From Membranipora membranacea (lineage: Eukaryota > Bryozoa > Gymnolaemata > Cheilostomatida > Membraniporidae): a DNA stretch of 64,000 nt. The stretch spans positions 868,001 to 932,000 of the forward strand of contig OU612075.1 in NCBI GenBank assembly GCA_914767715.1. The letters run 5' to 3'. Both the position numbers and the translations under genes were made by a program. Below the pieces are notes generated by a model. That model was given only the letters and a program-made list of their open reading frames with translations. It searched no databases and was not told the origin of the DNA. Positions within the stretch are counted from its first letter, which is position 1, and the number at the start of each line of letters is the position of its first letter. Below are positions 1-28,600 of the stretch, one piece after another.

Positions 1-424
1 AAAGCTTTGACTCAGGTGGAACTAGTAGAGGGGTCCTACTAACCCAACCTGATTTTAGGTCTCAGAACACAGCTACGGGATAACAGGATGACTAGGACCC
101 TATAGGATGATGGAGACAATTGAGAAGATTTTTTGAATATGTTGCAGTCCGGTTACAACAGAAAGAATATAATTACGATGTAATGTGAGAAGCTCTAGAG
201 GTAAGGAGTGAGCTGAATATGGAAATGATAGATGTACAGGTTCAAGATAAGGCCTAGATGAATTTCTGAGTGTAGGTTTGAAAGACAGGCATGTGTTATA
301 AATTTGGTAAGTTGAGAAGTAAAGCAACAAAATGAATAAAAGTATATTACACAGTATGTGACAGAGGAGACATAAGAGCCGGACAGACTGCCTCGATCTG
401 CTGGGTAAGTAGTCGGTGCTCTAC

Positions 425-575
425 TGGTCAGATTATCAAACAGCTCAATCTTCAGCTTGTTCTCCTCGATGGTCTGTCGCCTGATCCAATCCTCTCTCCA
501 TATATTACAACTACACGTCGAATCATCGCGACAATATAATAGATGAAGCCGGCGGTCGATGTTCCTATAGTAAAA
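425..575 (-). CDS. Gene A candidate exon, left boundary uncertain
   Basis: A very good acceptor (pyrimidine-rich, ending CGTCTTAG at 580-576) opens a frame with no stop for about 126 codons and no Met. The first 50 codons look coding: FYYRNIDRRLHLLYCRDD, then a CSC motif, then WIRRQTIEENKLKIELFDNL. It follows exon 907-822 in phase 0. I put the left edge at a possible donor (GTAGAG at 424-419); the exon could extend further. A second frame, hydrophobic and ending at 452, is possible only with a different upstream exon. Confidence 0.45.
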
Positions 576-3500
576 CTAAGACGAAGGAAATGAGAGATGA
601 GGTGAGGAGTTTGATAATGTGAAGGTGAGTGTTTTGTTGAGTTACTGGTGAGGATTGAACACTCAAACACTTTCCCCATCCACTTGATGTTGGAGCAGTG
701 AGCGCAGTGTATGAGGGTTTCTAAATCAAGCACTTTCAGACCTGCTAATGATAATACATTCCCAAATTTGTGCAAATTTGACTCCCAGTAAAACTTTAAA
801 CTACGCTATCCAAAGACAAACCTCCTCCGTATTGACTATAATCAGATCGCTAAACTGTAAAACTTCTTCTATTTCCATCTCGAGAAATTTTTTCCTGAGC
901 GCTGCGTCTCAGATAAATCATGATAATGAGTTAAGATAGTGCTTAATTTCCTTAGTTGACTAGTGATCCAGTGTTTGTAGGATGAAAGATAGTAAATTAG
1001 TTAATTTTTCCCATGGGATCTCCAATTAAACTGAACATGAAGGCATAATGTTTGAAGATGAACACTAAGTAGAGAAGACGTTGCTAGGATGATAGATAGC
1101 GCAGTAAGCATGAGGTTGAAAACTGCCATAAAAAAGGAGGGATAGTAAAATGGAAAAAGACAGGTAGGAGGTAGGATTTAAAGTCATTTATAACTCTTTT
1201 CCAAATCATATGGACTGTTTAAAGATAAAGAATCTGCATAGACAATAGTTTTAAAATCTGTTTCTCATTGCTATATGTTGGCCACCAGTTTTATCATGCT
1301 CTGCACTTATCTGGTTCCTTAGCCATCCTGAATGTAGTTTGCCCTTTACATTGCGCCTAAACTTAAAGTGATAATTGATTTCGTGCCAGGGTTACCAAAG
1401 TAATCCCTGTAGTGCACAATAAACGTGGTTTGCCTTGATCTTCTTTGCAAATGGATAGATTGATAGGGGTTGGTTTAATGGGTGTTTGAAGCAGTAAATG
1501 AATACTTTATTATACTCCACTGACCAAAGGACTGCCTCATTTCCTAAATTTTACCAAGAGTTACAAGCAATGTAGGAGTCCTATTATGCCATTGACTGCA
1601 TTCCTTGGCTGTATAGCCAACTTATTCATCATCATGTACTGAGTAGCCTCTGTTTGACTACCTTAATTAAGCCTAAGCAATGGCCATAATTTTTTAGTGA
1701 CTGAGAGTGAATAAATCCATGGTTGGAAAGTCGCTTTTCCTGAGCATTGTTGTATTTGATTTTCCATTTTACTCTTTTTGTACATGCTCTAATTAAAGCT
1801 TTAGTCCGAGTTTGCATACTGTTGCCTAACAACTACTTAAAATAGCCCAAGTATACAACCCTACTGTGTCGAGCCATAAAATATTTACCTTGCTTTTGAG
1901 AAGATCTCCAGCACTTGCATTGTTGGTGCCAGCTCTTGGTACATCTGACTCATCTAGACCTTCTAATGTGGACAGAGTTGGCCTTCTTTGGAGCTTGATT
2001 TTTTGTATTTCCTCTGTCTCTGAGCCACCGCGCCAGTGGTGCGCTTTAGGGACACCTGTTTTTGGCCTCTCAACAGGTGCTGCAGTTGTTGGCCTTTTAT
2101 TGTCAAATAATCCACTTTTGAAGGCATCGTGGCTCTGTAGATTAGCTGATGCTGAACTCGGACGAACAGGTCGCCTTGTAGGCACTGGTTTGTCCACTGG
2201 TGACATGCCTGCCAGTGGTGAATTGGACTTTCCTCCAAGACACCAAGTTTCAAGTTGGTTAAGTTTCTGTCGCTCCCACTTGGTGATGTAAACTACTCCC
2301 ACAATCCGGTCATTCAGTTTTATTTGAAACTTATTGGTATTTTTGGCACTCCGCATGAATTTACACTTTCTGGTAAGATGAAAAAAAATATAACTTTTTA
2401 TCAATGAATCATTTTATCAGCAAGGACAGTTATACATTCCTTTCAAAGTCCAGGTTTTTATATTCTTCGAAATAATACAGTGCTCAGACAAATTTTTTAC
2501 ATGAGCAGAAGACAACTCAAAAGTTGTATATTTGTTTGGTTTTTTTTTACACAAACTCCCTGCTCTCATGTAGATCATTGATTATAACTTGTTACAGAGC
2601 CCTCAGTCCGGATAAGGAACATAATCAGTGTGGAGTGTGAGGTAAGTGTTGAATCTTTATGTCAATACCAACAGATTATGAGTTATGACAGACATTGAAT
2701 TGGGTCGAACCAATGAACTATAAAATTAGTTCATTGGTCGAACCATAGATTTAAATCTATGGGTCGAACCCAATCCTATAATGCAAACCATTCATGACTA
2801 TCCAGTATTGTAGATTCGAAAATTGCAAGAAATCTCCGACATGCGCACAAACACTTTTCACCAACTCACCCTTGGACATTGCTCGGCAGCTTAAAAAAAA
2901 CATTTTGAAGAAAATAGTGGTTCATATTCAACAAAGAAGGATTCTCTCTAGAACCCACCTTATTTCTGTCAATGGATCATTTCGGATAACAGTTTTAGTC
3001 CAGTCGTAAAGATTGCCAATGGACAGCGCAAGCATCATGGCCTTCTCTGTAAATATTTTTTAGAAATAGCCAATTATTTAATGTCTGATGCTACTAGTTA
3101 CAAAAGTACAAATATGTATACAATTTAAATGTGATCCACATCATCCTTTTCAATGACAAATAAATGTAGATCTAAATCCCAATAATAAGGAAGGAGAATA
3201 CTGAATTGTTGGGGGGTTACATGTAACATGTAAACCCCCCTCCCCCGGACCATGTGCGCCTGTTTTGCGGATCTGCTATTTAAATGTCTGTTTTGTTCTT
3301 TACTTTGCAAATAAATTGACTGGTTAAGAATCCAGTCGTACCTTGATATATGAAGAACCATTTCCACTTTGTCACAGTCTCAAGTAGTTCAAAAATCAAT
3401 CGTTCAAATGACATTGGGCCTAGCCCTACATCAAAACCATGTATAACCTCATAATCTTCTATAGATTCAAAATAGATTTCATGTCTTATTTATATCAAAT

Positions 3501-4632
3501 AATTCCTCCATGACACTGATCAGTAACTAAATGTAATGTCACTAAATGTGTGTGATTAATAACGACTCACTAAGCTTTCTCCGCTGTCTTCGTCGTTTTT
3601 CTTCTTCGCGGAGTTTACTTCTTGATGCCAATGCCTCGCTCCTCCAAAACCCTACCAAAGGCTTCAGGTCCGGCTCCGGTGCTGGCTTAGGCGTAAGTAC
3701 CATGTGTGGGTCAATAGACATACGTTTGAGGCTTTTGCGATATTCAGTTGTATCCTTTGTCAGTAGGTTTCTAAAGTGAGCAGCAAAAGCTAGCGCTGAT
3801 GATGTGTACTGTGTTTTAGTCTTGTCATCTCCATCTTTCTCTGCAAACATTTTTACAGCAATGCTGACATCAAGATGTACTCACATTGTGAACTTATGAA
3901 CATATGTAGCCAATGTGTTGGAGATTGGATAGAGCCGCCAACACGTTGACTAGAACATGATGCATAGTTTTTGGGGTCTGTTGTTTTGTACATTTATAGT
4001 TTCAATGTTCTGCCACATCAAACTGACAATGAAAGCGGTCAAGAGTAGTCAGATGTTGCTGCTAACATATTTAGGAGTTGTTTCCACAATGTTTAAAAAG
4101 GCACAACTCCTACTTTACAGGTCATCGTGTATATCATTAGCCCCATTCTAGTCTTACCTGAGCTCACTCGTTTTTGTCTCTTCTCCATTAACAGTTGAGT
4201 TAATACATTCTTAATTTTAGAGTTAGCAAGGCTATCATGCTTTTCAATCTGTTCATTGCCGATGTCATCGGATTTGCTTTTCTCTGGCCGAGCCATGCCC
4301 CACGACGTAACCAGTGGTGTTTTATCCTGAACTGATGGAAGCTTTGTAGAAGCTGTGCCAAGTCGATCAACCAAACTACTAAACCTCCCGGACTTACGCG
4401 CGTCAGAAGAAGGTTTAGTTATCAGTGATAGTTTAGAGGCAGACCGGGAAGAGAGGCTTAAGGTACGCGAGGGAGCAAAGGTAGACGATATATGATATCC
4501 GGTAGTCTGGTGATGATGAGGAGGTGGTAGGAGGATACTATCACTATCTTCTTCAGTCTGAGCTTTAGTATCAACATCTCTTTTCAATGACTGAGGCCTG
4601 AAAGCAGGAGCCATATATCGTATTCTGTCCAT
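425..4632 (-). CDS. Gene A: unrecognised multi-exon protein gene (5' end and most exons in window)
   Basis: I do not recognise this protein. Four exons join with matching phase: 4632-4158, 3840-3571, 3046-2959 and 2369-1889 (1314 nt, 438 codons). Three downstream candidate exons follow (1327-1286, 907-822, 575 to about 425). At least one exon between 1889 and 1327 is unresolved, because the phase does not match across that gap. The N-terminal exon is rich in Ser, Pro and basic residues and looks disordered, ending in a charged helical stretch. Exon 2 ends in a very basic Glu/Arg/Lys run. Exon 3 (AMMLALSIGNLYDW) and the start of exon 4 (KFQIKLNDRIVGVVYITKWE) look folded. The rest of exon 4 is Pro/Ser/Arg-rich. 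The 3' candidates are charged and Cys-containing. The start is the Met at 4632; a second in-frame Met lies six codons downstream. No signal peptide or membrane segment is evident. The gene probably continues beyond the left edge. Confidence 0.65.
822..907 (-). CDS. Gene A candidate 3' exon
   Basis: 86 nt between acceptor TTATCTGAG and donor GTTTGT, encoding AALRKKFLEMEIEEVLQF and onward to NTEE. Both splice sites are weaker than average, but the phase fits both neighbouring candidates and the peptide is helical and acidic/basic rather than random. Confidence 0.48.
1286..1327 (-). CDS. Gene A candidate small 3' exon
   Basis: Acceptor CTACATTCAG and donor GTGGCC bound 42 nt encoding WLRNQISAEHDKT. 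It exits with one base (G), which joins the AC opening exon 907-822 to make Asp. The result, DKT followed by DAALRKKFLEME, is one continuous charged helix. The upstream partner is missing, because exon 4 ends in phase 0 while this exon needs phase 1. Confidence 0.4.
1889..2369 (-). CDS. Gene A exon 4
   Basis: A 481-nt exon with acceptor CATCTTACCAG and donor GTAAAT at 1888-1883. It opens with a globular-looking stretch (KFQIKLNDRIVGVVYITKWE), then a long Pro/Ser/Thr/Arg-rich region (KPVPTRRPVRPSSASANL). It ends in phase 0. The next exon is not firmly placed. Confidence 0.72.
2698..2775. repeat. Nested hairpins separated by three GGTCGAACC copies
   Basis: In gene A intron 3, GGTCGAACC occurs at 2703-2711, 2736-2744 and 2762-2770. 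Between the first two is an 11-bp hairpin (2710-2720 with 2727-2737, 6-nt loop). Between the second and third is a perfect 20-bp palindrome (2743-2762). Outer arms ATTGGG (2699) and CCCAAT (2769) also pair. Confidence 0.8.
2959..3046 (-). CDS. Gene A exon 3
   Basis: An 88-nt exon between acceptor ATTTACAG and donor GTGGGT (2958-2953). It encodes KAMMLALSIGNLYDWTKTV and onward. It enters with 2 nt and exits with 2 nt, so it fits between exons 2 and 4. It has no Met start of its own and is supported only by splice sites, phase and amino-acid composition. Confidence 0.65.
3571..3840 (-). CDS. Gene A exon 2
   Basis: Acceptor ...TTTGCAG at 3844-3841, donor GTGAGT at 3570-3565. It is 270 nt, entering with 2 nt and leaving with 1 nt, matching both neighbours. 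It encodes HFRNLLTKDTTEYRK, then a Pro-rich segment, then a strongly basic run of Glu/Arg/Lys. The plus-strand open frame over the same bases is a shadow. Confidence 0.72.
4072..4112. repeat. Inverted repeat with GGAGTTGT arms
   Basis: Arms TAGGAGTTGT (4072-4081) and ACAACTCCTA (4103-4112) are exact reverse complements with a 21-nt loop. It lies in the first intron of gene A, just past the donor. It belongs to the GGAGT-type hairpins found across the window. Confidence 0.75.
4158..4632 (-). CDS. Gene A exon 1 (initial coding exon)
   Basis: The exon begins at ATG 4632 and runs 475 nt to a strong donor, with GTAAG on the minus strand at 4157-4153. It ends in phase 1, which the next exon completes to a Glu codon. 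It encodes 158 residues, with an HHH/PPP stretch, many Ser and Lys, and a C-terminal charged helix around NVLTQLLMEKRQKRV. Function is unknown. Confidence 0.7.
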
Positions 4633-7421
4633 GATAGGCTACTTTGAACTTGGTTATGGTGTAAAGATGTATATGTCTACTTAGATCAATACCCAGGTGA
4701 AGTGAATCTCATATGTCTGAGGAGAGCCAGAGTCAGAGAATGTCCATCTGAATTCTTATCACTCCGAGATCTCAAAGTCTGCATTGATAGATCAAAGTAA
4801 AACCTAAACATCCAAAGAATTTCAAGTATTCAGTGGAACTACTTAAATCCTGGATGTTTGAGCTTTTGATCAGGAGGTCGCGATTCCTGCCTTATTCATC
4901 TATCATACATTTATTTAATTGTTATTCGTATCATCATGAAGAAGTTTCACCTGTCAAAATGGTTGAAATTTATTTAGAAACTAAAATGTATTTATTTATG
5001 GCTAACCTTACCATGGTCAGTTTCGTCAGAACAATCATAATATCATGAAATATTACAATTTAAAAATTTATTTTAATAATGTTTCATGATGGAAAGTTTT
5101 CATTCTATACAAGTTACAGCTAGGAACCCCGGCCTCATAGACTTAACAAGGAACAGGAACCGGCACACAGCATACTCACCAAGCATCTTTCTAAGAACTT
5201 TATCAGCCCTCCCCCCTTATTTTAATTCCTCAATTGAAAAATGATGTGTATCTATGCGTAACTAAGCGTAACTATATAGTGGGGACGCTTTTATGGTTGG
5301 TTAGCCTTGTAAAATTATGCCAACTTTGTTTCATAACTCATTTTTTCCCTACCCACGTCACACTGCAATTTCACTGCCAAATTTCTGCTCAATAAGCGAA
5401 TGCCAGCGCCTATTATTAGAAACTGATCTTTTGCTTATATCGTCAATGGAGAAATTATGGAATATTACAGAGAAACAACTGAATAACACAAGAAGACCTT
5501 CAACTGCCAAGGATTAAAACTGGTCCTGTCTCTACTCCAAACATTGCCGTGATTAACAGCCTACTTTGTTTCATATATTTTGCTGGTTTGGTCCAACTGT
5601 TTATGGATATAATGGAATGAATAGATCTGAGAGTGTTGGCTCTTTTGGAGGATGAAGCAATCTGTACAGTAAAGCTTCCCAGTATTTCACAGTTCTAATA
5701 ATCTGACGCTAACAAAGAGTAGCGTGTGCCCTTGTAGCCTGACAGTCTCACCGTCCAGCATATCGGAAGAAAGTATGCTGATAATCTGCACCATCCCTCA
5801 TAGGAATATACAGGGTATTCTTGATCATGTTATACCAAAGACGGTTAATCTGACCCTATACCTAGATCTCCAACACTGAATTGTTCAATGGTAGCCGGTC
5901 TGCGGGGGCAGCTTTCAGGTCGGATAATCTATAACGCTAACTAAGTGTGGGGTTGAGTAGTGTACCAAAGTTTATTATTGAAAAAATTTGCAGAATTTTT
6001 GTCAGGCTGTCAGTCCTACAACATTTTGAGCTCAATTTTATTTTTATTTTCAGTGTCAATAACTAGAATTTTCGAATTTTACTTTGAGGTCAACCAAAAA
6101 CCCTCAACAATGATCGCAGTCATATTCACCTTCACGAGAAGGTAATGTGTAAGATGCTGGGGAGAAGAATAGAGCAGGTTTAATCATGGTTTGTTTATTA
6201 TATATTACACATATAATAATTATAGAGAGATAGCACCCTTGATTTTCCCCGGGACTCACTCAGCGGCCCGCGTACTCAATATTCACACTTACTTATCCGT
6301 CGACACAAAAAGTACAAACTCCAGAGGTATTCAATACAAATAGAATGAGCGGCCAATGAATGATAGTTAAAACAATGATTCCAGCACTGCAAAAAGGAAA
6401 AACAAGTCTAGACTTGCACAGAATGCCTCCTCTACCGGGTTCATTCATAACGTTTTTCTTTTAAAATAAAAAACATTCAAATGGCAAAAGTCTGAAAAAA
6501 TAGTTGTGTCAATCAACTGCAGTATCATAGTATCGTAGTAAGTGTACAGAAAATAGTTATAAAGATGACAATAATGATAAGATAGAGATCACGTAGATTG
6601 AATGATTTGATAAGCGGCCACCATAAGACAGACAAACAAAACAAAACCAAACAAGATGTAGAAAAGTCATCCATCCGTTCCTCGTTTTGAGTTTGTATGT
6701 GCCTAGTATATTTTGAGTGGTACAACATTTAAGTGCTGCAGTCCATTTGAAATCAAGCCACAACACTAAAGGTGACAAACTACAAGCTAGAAGCCATGCA
6801 TGCACTCTAAAATTCTTCTACCAACATGCAAAGACTTAATCCGGATAGAATCGTGTCATAGTTTTCTTCCACAGCAAAATAATGAGGTTCAAAGGTGCTG
6901 AAAATATACACGGGTTAGCTAAGGGGGTGCTCTCTAATTTCGGAAAATGACTCATTATAAAAGCTACCACTCATCGGTCTATCCAGTCATATATGTCCTC
7001 ATGCAGCCAAGTCTCGGGGCAATGAGAAACGGCAGACCAACTGTGTGTCTAATTATGGAGTTGTCTTCTCAAATGTACATAATGAGTAAAGAAACCCACA
7101 TGACGTGAAAAACGCCATGACATTTAATATTTTTACACATGAAAATATTGCTATATAATAATTATAATAGAATTAGTCTGTACAGAGATATAGAAGTTAA
7201 TGATCTAGAAAATATGATTGAATATTATTAACTTGGCAACATGTCCATAGATTGATGATTGCATCTCAGCTTTACTTATGTGGATCGGCGATTGGCGAGC
7301 TTAGCCATCGACAACGCTCACAACAAATTCGTCTCATACTTTCTTCTACCAGCACACTGATAACCGCTACATTATCGGGCAGCAACATATTGGGGGCCAT
7401 ATTGATGATGTCACAGTTTAA
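4633..7421. other. Spacer between gene A start and KLF stop codon
   Basis: This holds the gene A upstream region and the presumed KLF 3' UTR. A minus-strand AATAAA-type hexamer at about 6188-6193 could serve KLF polyadenylation, but it is one of several AT-rich matches. I see no convincing coding exon. The plus-strand frame at 5317-5517 is considered under rejected items. Confidence 0.5.
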
Positions 7422-22653
<15,232 letters not shown>

Positions 22654-25600
22654 TTCTACACTCTTACAAGTTCTCACATGAGCTGTAAGTCTTCTAGTAT
22701 AGTTTGAAGATTATTCCTTTTTACTTTTAATTTTCTAATCCCGGATTTTAAGCTGATGACATCACACAGTGGTGTCCGCTGTCTCGAGGTGAGGTAATAT
22801 GAAATCTAAGTAGTTCGCCGTGGTGTGAAGATCTAGGTGGTTTTTCTTATCTCTTCAAAGATTGATGTCGTAACGGCACACCTGAATCCTTTGTATACAT
22901 AAATAAAAGTTCAAAGTCTCGATCGATATAATTTGTAGTTCAGTCCGTCGTCCGAGATCTATCAATGAGGGGGTCCTCTGCCTTAAGTGGATAGCCAATA
23001 GATTCAATGCTGCGTGTATATTGGTATCTTATCTCAAAGGTTGATTGTTGTAATAAAACTAACAGAAACTTGAGACGACCCTCTCTGTGTAGTTCTTGCT
23101 GAGTTTACACTTACAGTATCGATATCAAAGATATACCAACCACTTTACTCCTCTAAACTAGTGTACAATCCAGTGTTAAGTGTCCTTGTATAAAGAACAC
23201 AAGTTGCTGAAGGCTAAATACTATTCCGCTATTGTAGAGATATTCAATAAAATGTATAAAATTACTGCCCTATTTCAGCTCCTTCCTTCAACGATAATAC
23301 TTTTTATACAAATGAATCAATTGCAGAGGGCCATTGTGCTTTGTACATGGTGTTTGTATACATTTGCATAGCCGAGGTTCTATGATTATTAATGGCATAC
23401 AGTTGGAACTTATACACGACACCTTGTTAGCCCCACCCCCTACCACACCTATATCAATGAATAAGATGACGGGAATCAATCTGGCACACCTTGTGTTCAC
23501 CCTAGCACTCATACAAGGTGGGGAAGTCAATCAATAAAACTTATATAGCTGATTTGGTGAGCCCATTCAGAATCACTCCGATTAACTAATCAAATTTTCA
23601 GGATTGTTGCACACAAATAAACATTGCTCTCCTTTTAGAACCTGTGAATACGAAGTGTTAATTTTCCTTTTGACCTATGAAGTGTTTTCACTGATACTGC
23701 TGAATCGATGACCGATCTCAGTTACTGGATAGTTTTTTGAGGAAAAATCATTAACCCGATTTAACTATCAGGTACATCTTAGACTGAAAACATTGTTTAG
23801 ACCGGACACGGATACGCAGCTTTGTATTTATTACTACACATCCTTTCTCCAAGCATTGTCAAAAATAAAAGGCGCAACGCAAACGAGGTGTTTGAGTTCA
23901 AAACGCAGTCATTACCAAAAGCTCATTATGACTCAGTGCACAAAAGTTTAATTATTTTTGAGCTTCAATGTTTCACCTGACAGGCCGCGTGCATTGCCTA
24001 TCATATATGTCCAAAACTGTGCAATTAGTACAAAACTAATAAATGTGTCTAACTTTGATTCATGGAGAAGTTTGCGTAGGGTGAGGTGTCTTGATCTTTG
24101 GAGCTAATCTATTAAGTGGTGGAGGTCCGGTAAGGAAAGTAGAGTTAGCTGAAGGTTAGCAAGGTGTGGTCGGAGGTTAATTAATCTCCTCAGATCTTAG
24201 GCTGGTACCAAGAACTAACAAACACCTCTCCTCTCCTCTCCACAAACAGGCATCGACTATGGAGAAGGTACTCATCATAATAATATGGGGAGAAGTTCTA
24301 AATTGAGAACAACATTTAGTTGTGTAGGAGATTATACTGTTTACTGATTGTGACGAGGAGATTTAACTGATTATAATAACTGTGGTTAATTAGATTATGT
24401 GGGTCTTAAGACTCAATTACCAGCCACCGAGTGATCTCAAACAGATAACTGAACACAGATTCAAGTATTATCTCAATCTTCTGAGCCCATTAAGCATATT
24501 TCATCATCGGCTTTACACCTGCAAAGCTCGGATTTGGATTAAATTCAATTTTGCAGACTAGCGGTGAATAAAAAATGTCTAAACAAGGTAGTCACGACAA
24601 GCTTACCTCAGCTTATAGATTAACCAGAATGGTTATGCCAATAAAGATTATCTTGATGGAGATTTACAAAATCACCGTTTTGTTGTTGAGGAAAATGATG
24701 TTGGATGCATCCGACCATAGCCAGTGAATAAATCATAAAACCTTGTCACATGTCTATTTCACTTACAATTAACAGTTATTGTGATGACTGGGCAAAGACA
24801 GCAGTGTTAATTTTGCCTGAAGCAATCTACCGGCCATGGGGGTAATGACAGCATAGAAATTACTTGTCATTATGCAATAATTCCCAGGATCTTTCAAGGC
24901 TATTACAGTACCCACCTCATTTTGTCACCTAGGAGAACCTCTTATCATATTGAACTGTTTTGATTATCAGTAAGGGCTTATAGTGGTTATTTTTAGACTA
25001 GAGTGTGCTCGTTGGTAGATCGATAAACCCTCCCACACTACACATTGTCTAACATTGCTGCTCTAATGCCTCCTAATTATTGATCATGGGGATAATTTGG
25101 CACCAAGCCATCACATAATTTTTTTGCAGTTCAAAGGAGCAATCATAAATCTTAAGGATCAATTGAGTTTGTGATCATTGAATGTTCTGAGTATTGCAGC
25201 CTTGCGATTTTATGGCGCCCCTGGAGTCTTGAATCGGTCAATCTCTGTCACTAAAAGGTCATGTTTGATGTTTTACTGCCGGAGCGCTGACCAAACAATC
25301 CATCTGATGCCCGAACTGAGGTGCTAAAGTGATTTATTAGATTTTTGAGAAGTGGCCACATGTGTTTGCCTAACAGATTAAACCAAATCGATAACAGCGA
25401 CTCTTGCCTACGACCAGATGGAAGCTTATCGGATTGTGAGAACTTTCTATGCCTGGAGGAATACCCCATGATCTAATAATTAATTGAAATAATTAATTAT
25501 GATAATCATCGCGTACTCCCACATAGTGATCTTCCTAGTAAACACGGCAGTTTGTATCCGCCGGTACTTAAAACGCTAACCTAGACGCAATCTCCCACCA

Positions 25601-28600
25601 AATATACCAAAAATTAGATTAGCTCCAACCGTCGCACCACATTTATCGGTGATAAAAACTTTGTGTTTTGGGTTAGGGATGGGAGATTTTCCAAGTGTCA
25701 TTATTCTTGGTGTGCTGGATGGATACCATTCATCTTCCCTTCACAACAGCCTTCAGTTGTTAGTGACAAATACCGTCAGGTGCTTGTTTGCAGCATACAG
25801 GCGTTTGCACCTTGGAGGAGGATGAAGCAGAGATATCTATCGAACATTGGCCTACTATTTGTGACTTTGTGCTAGACGAGGCAGGAAATGCTGGGTGTCA
25901 TTACCGGCCAATAAGTTGAATTCTCTAATGTTATTGGACTCTAGATTACACAGTTGGGTGTGCAGCCGATGGAATATTTGTCATCATCCCAAAATGTGAT
26001 GTCACAATACTGGTTGTATACGATTGCAATGCATACTTTAGTACGGCATGGTGTGTGTTGTGTAGTTGAATTTCTCAAAATAGTGTTCCACTGGGTACAC
26101 TAATGTAGGCCCTGAAAGTTCGCTGCCATACCTCCTCATATAGTCACTGAGACTAACGCTGAGCTGTTAAAGCTCTCGGGATTTAGTGGCATAGGATTGT
26201 GTCTTTACTCATGAAGCCCTCGGCTACCATCACTAAATGATCACATGTACAATCTCCTACGATTTCGGAGAAATATGATATACTCAGGCTTTGAACTTTA
26301 TCCTGAGAATTTAGAAATTGGACCATCTAATATCCAAGCTTAAAATCAAGCGTGCGATGACGCAACTTTTTATTCCCTAGCCCTGACTTTATTTTCGAGA
26401 TGGTTACCGTTCATTAGAGGTGTAAGCCCCCGTTTCCTCTTGTACCAGAAACAGGAAAGGGTAGGCACACCCTCCCAAGGGACAATATGCAAAATCAGTC
26501 ATAACTCCCCAACAAAAATTATTTTATTAAAGCAAAAAACAATCAGAGCTTGTATGTAGCTAATAGCTATTGAACTAGTTTTAACCTTCCTGTGTCGCCA
26601 CATCCCCTCCTACGAACCCGACTGATTGAAAGCCACTGAATATTTATGGTAGGCCTAACCTTCACTATGTGATCTCACCAGACAAAAAATAACAAGCCCG
26701 ACCCATCTTAGGGAGAGAAGATGTTCAGATGAACATCCTGGTTGGTTCTTCAAAGGGTGTAATTACTATTCTACAGAGAATGTCAAAATAAATAATGATT
26801 CCATATTCTATTGAAATCATTAAACAACATGTGCCAGTACTTCGAAGTGCACATTATTACCTCCAAGCGTCTTTGTTTATAGGGCGGGTTGGGGAGGATG
26901 AACCCCGCCTTGAACACTTGACATGTAGAAGCCAGCTAGACTTATTATCGGTATCACAAGCCTATGACAGAGGAGTCTTTGTGCGGATAATCACCTGTTG
27001 GTGAAACCCTTCATTAGCCTTTCAATATGTAGCTGAAACCACCACTTTGCTAACTTTACATAAGCCTCTGGTACTAAGTGTGGTCATCGCTGTATGGCTG
27101 CATCTGATCACAACGTTGTTGTTTGGCAAGAATGTAAACATTTAATCACCATTTCCGTGTGAATCATGACAAACTCATGTTGAAGATAAAGACTAAACTA
27201 ATATATCCTTGTCTAACACACAAATAATTATTGTTTACCGCAAACTAATAATTCCTCTCCATGAAGAAGCGCCATACCACAAAATAACAAGATTATCGCC
27301 ATAAGGGAAATGGACCAGAAAGTGAAATGGATCGTTTGTTTGTTGTAAATTACTTTAATAGCTCTTGTTATCTTGACAACGAGACAATGCATGTGCTCAG
27401 AAGAATCCTCCAACATTTGGAAAATGGTCAATATTTTCCATCAGTTTGCTTCTTTGTGCAAAATATCTAACTGGACGAAATTTACGCAAAAAATGGCTGG
27501 AAACAAACAAACCGATTGGGTAGATAAAATTGGGTTGGAGTACAAAGTCCGAACAGAATATCAGAAAACTGGCAATACGTACTTCTGCTTTAGCTATGTT
27601 ATCATTTTCGTTCTTACATAGACTATAATTTATGATGTTCGATGCTTATGACGGTATACCTATACACATTAATGTGTTTGATAAAAAACTCAATTTCCAC
27701 AAACCAGGTGTTCAATAGTTCCTGCGGCTGATCAATTGCTGGATTTGTGTTGCAATAAAACTGTTGTTGATTCCGAGCACTTTCCTCAAAATTGCTAAGG
27801 TCACATTTTTTAAATCCTGATCTTGAAAAATTGAAAAAAATTGAAAGGTCTTAACACCGGATCATCTCGGAGTGATAATACCAGCTGAAAATTTACATAA
27901 TAACATCGTAATCTTAACAAATTAGCATTATTCAAAAACTTTTAACCGCAAAATAATAATCGATTCCTGCCCGCTGGACCATGACGAGGCACCCATAATG
28001 ACCAACGGAGATCAAAGAGGACGACCATCATGTCAAATCTGTTTATTCCACGCCTCTGGCCATTTTGCCAGAATAGCAATTCTTGGTCCGTTTGATATAT
28101 AACTTAATATCTTTGGCTGTTTCATCAATAATTTAATGTTCCCTATGACGTTTCAGGTTTAGTGCCTGCTGCACAAATACAGGGCATCCATTTTAATATA
28201 ACCCTAGATTCCCATTACTGCGCTATTTTTACAGCCTATGACGTGGATGCTCTTTGTACATCCTTAATAAAAATGAGATTTAAGTCTTGATGAGCAGAGG
28301 CGTGATGCTAGGTTTAATCTCCAGTTAATCACAAGCAGAGCTAAACCAGCCAATCACCACAAAACCAAACCGGCCAATCACATTAAGTGACCACCAAATA
28401 AATTAACCTCTGAAGGTACTGCGACATGAGTGAGAAAAGGATTTACCATGATTCAGCAGAAACCCCTGTAGGAAGACTTGGGGGGACATCTGCTGTGTAT
28501 TACTAGCTGGAATGTCATGAGGATCCTTTTATAGAGGTCAGAAACCAGGTATAAAGAATAACAACATCTAATTATACTAATGAAGAGCTTAGCAAAATCC

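Noticed and set aside
646-741. Minus-strand candidate exon with HCAHC
   Set aside because: It has an acceptor and possible donors, but its phase fits neither 907-822 nor 575-425, which join each other directly.
1866-2291. 141-residue plus-strand frame
   Set aside because: Antisense shadow of gene A exon 4, which has splice and phase support.
5317-5517. 66-residue plus-strand frame divergent from gene A
   Set aside because: The C-terminal half looks helical, but there is no recognised domain, no promoter evidence and no splice support.
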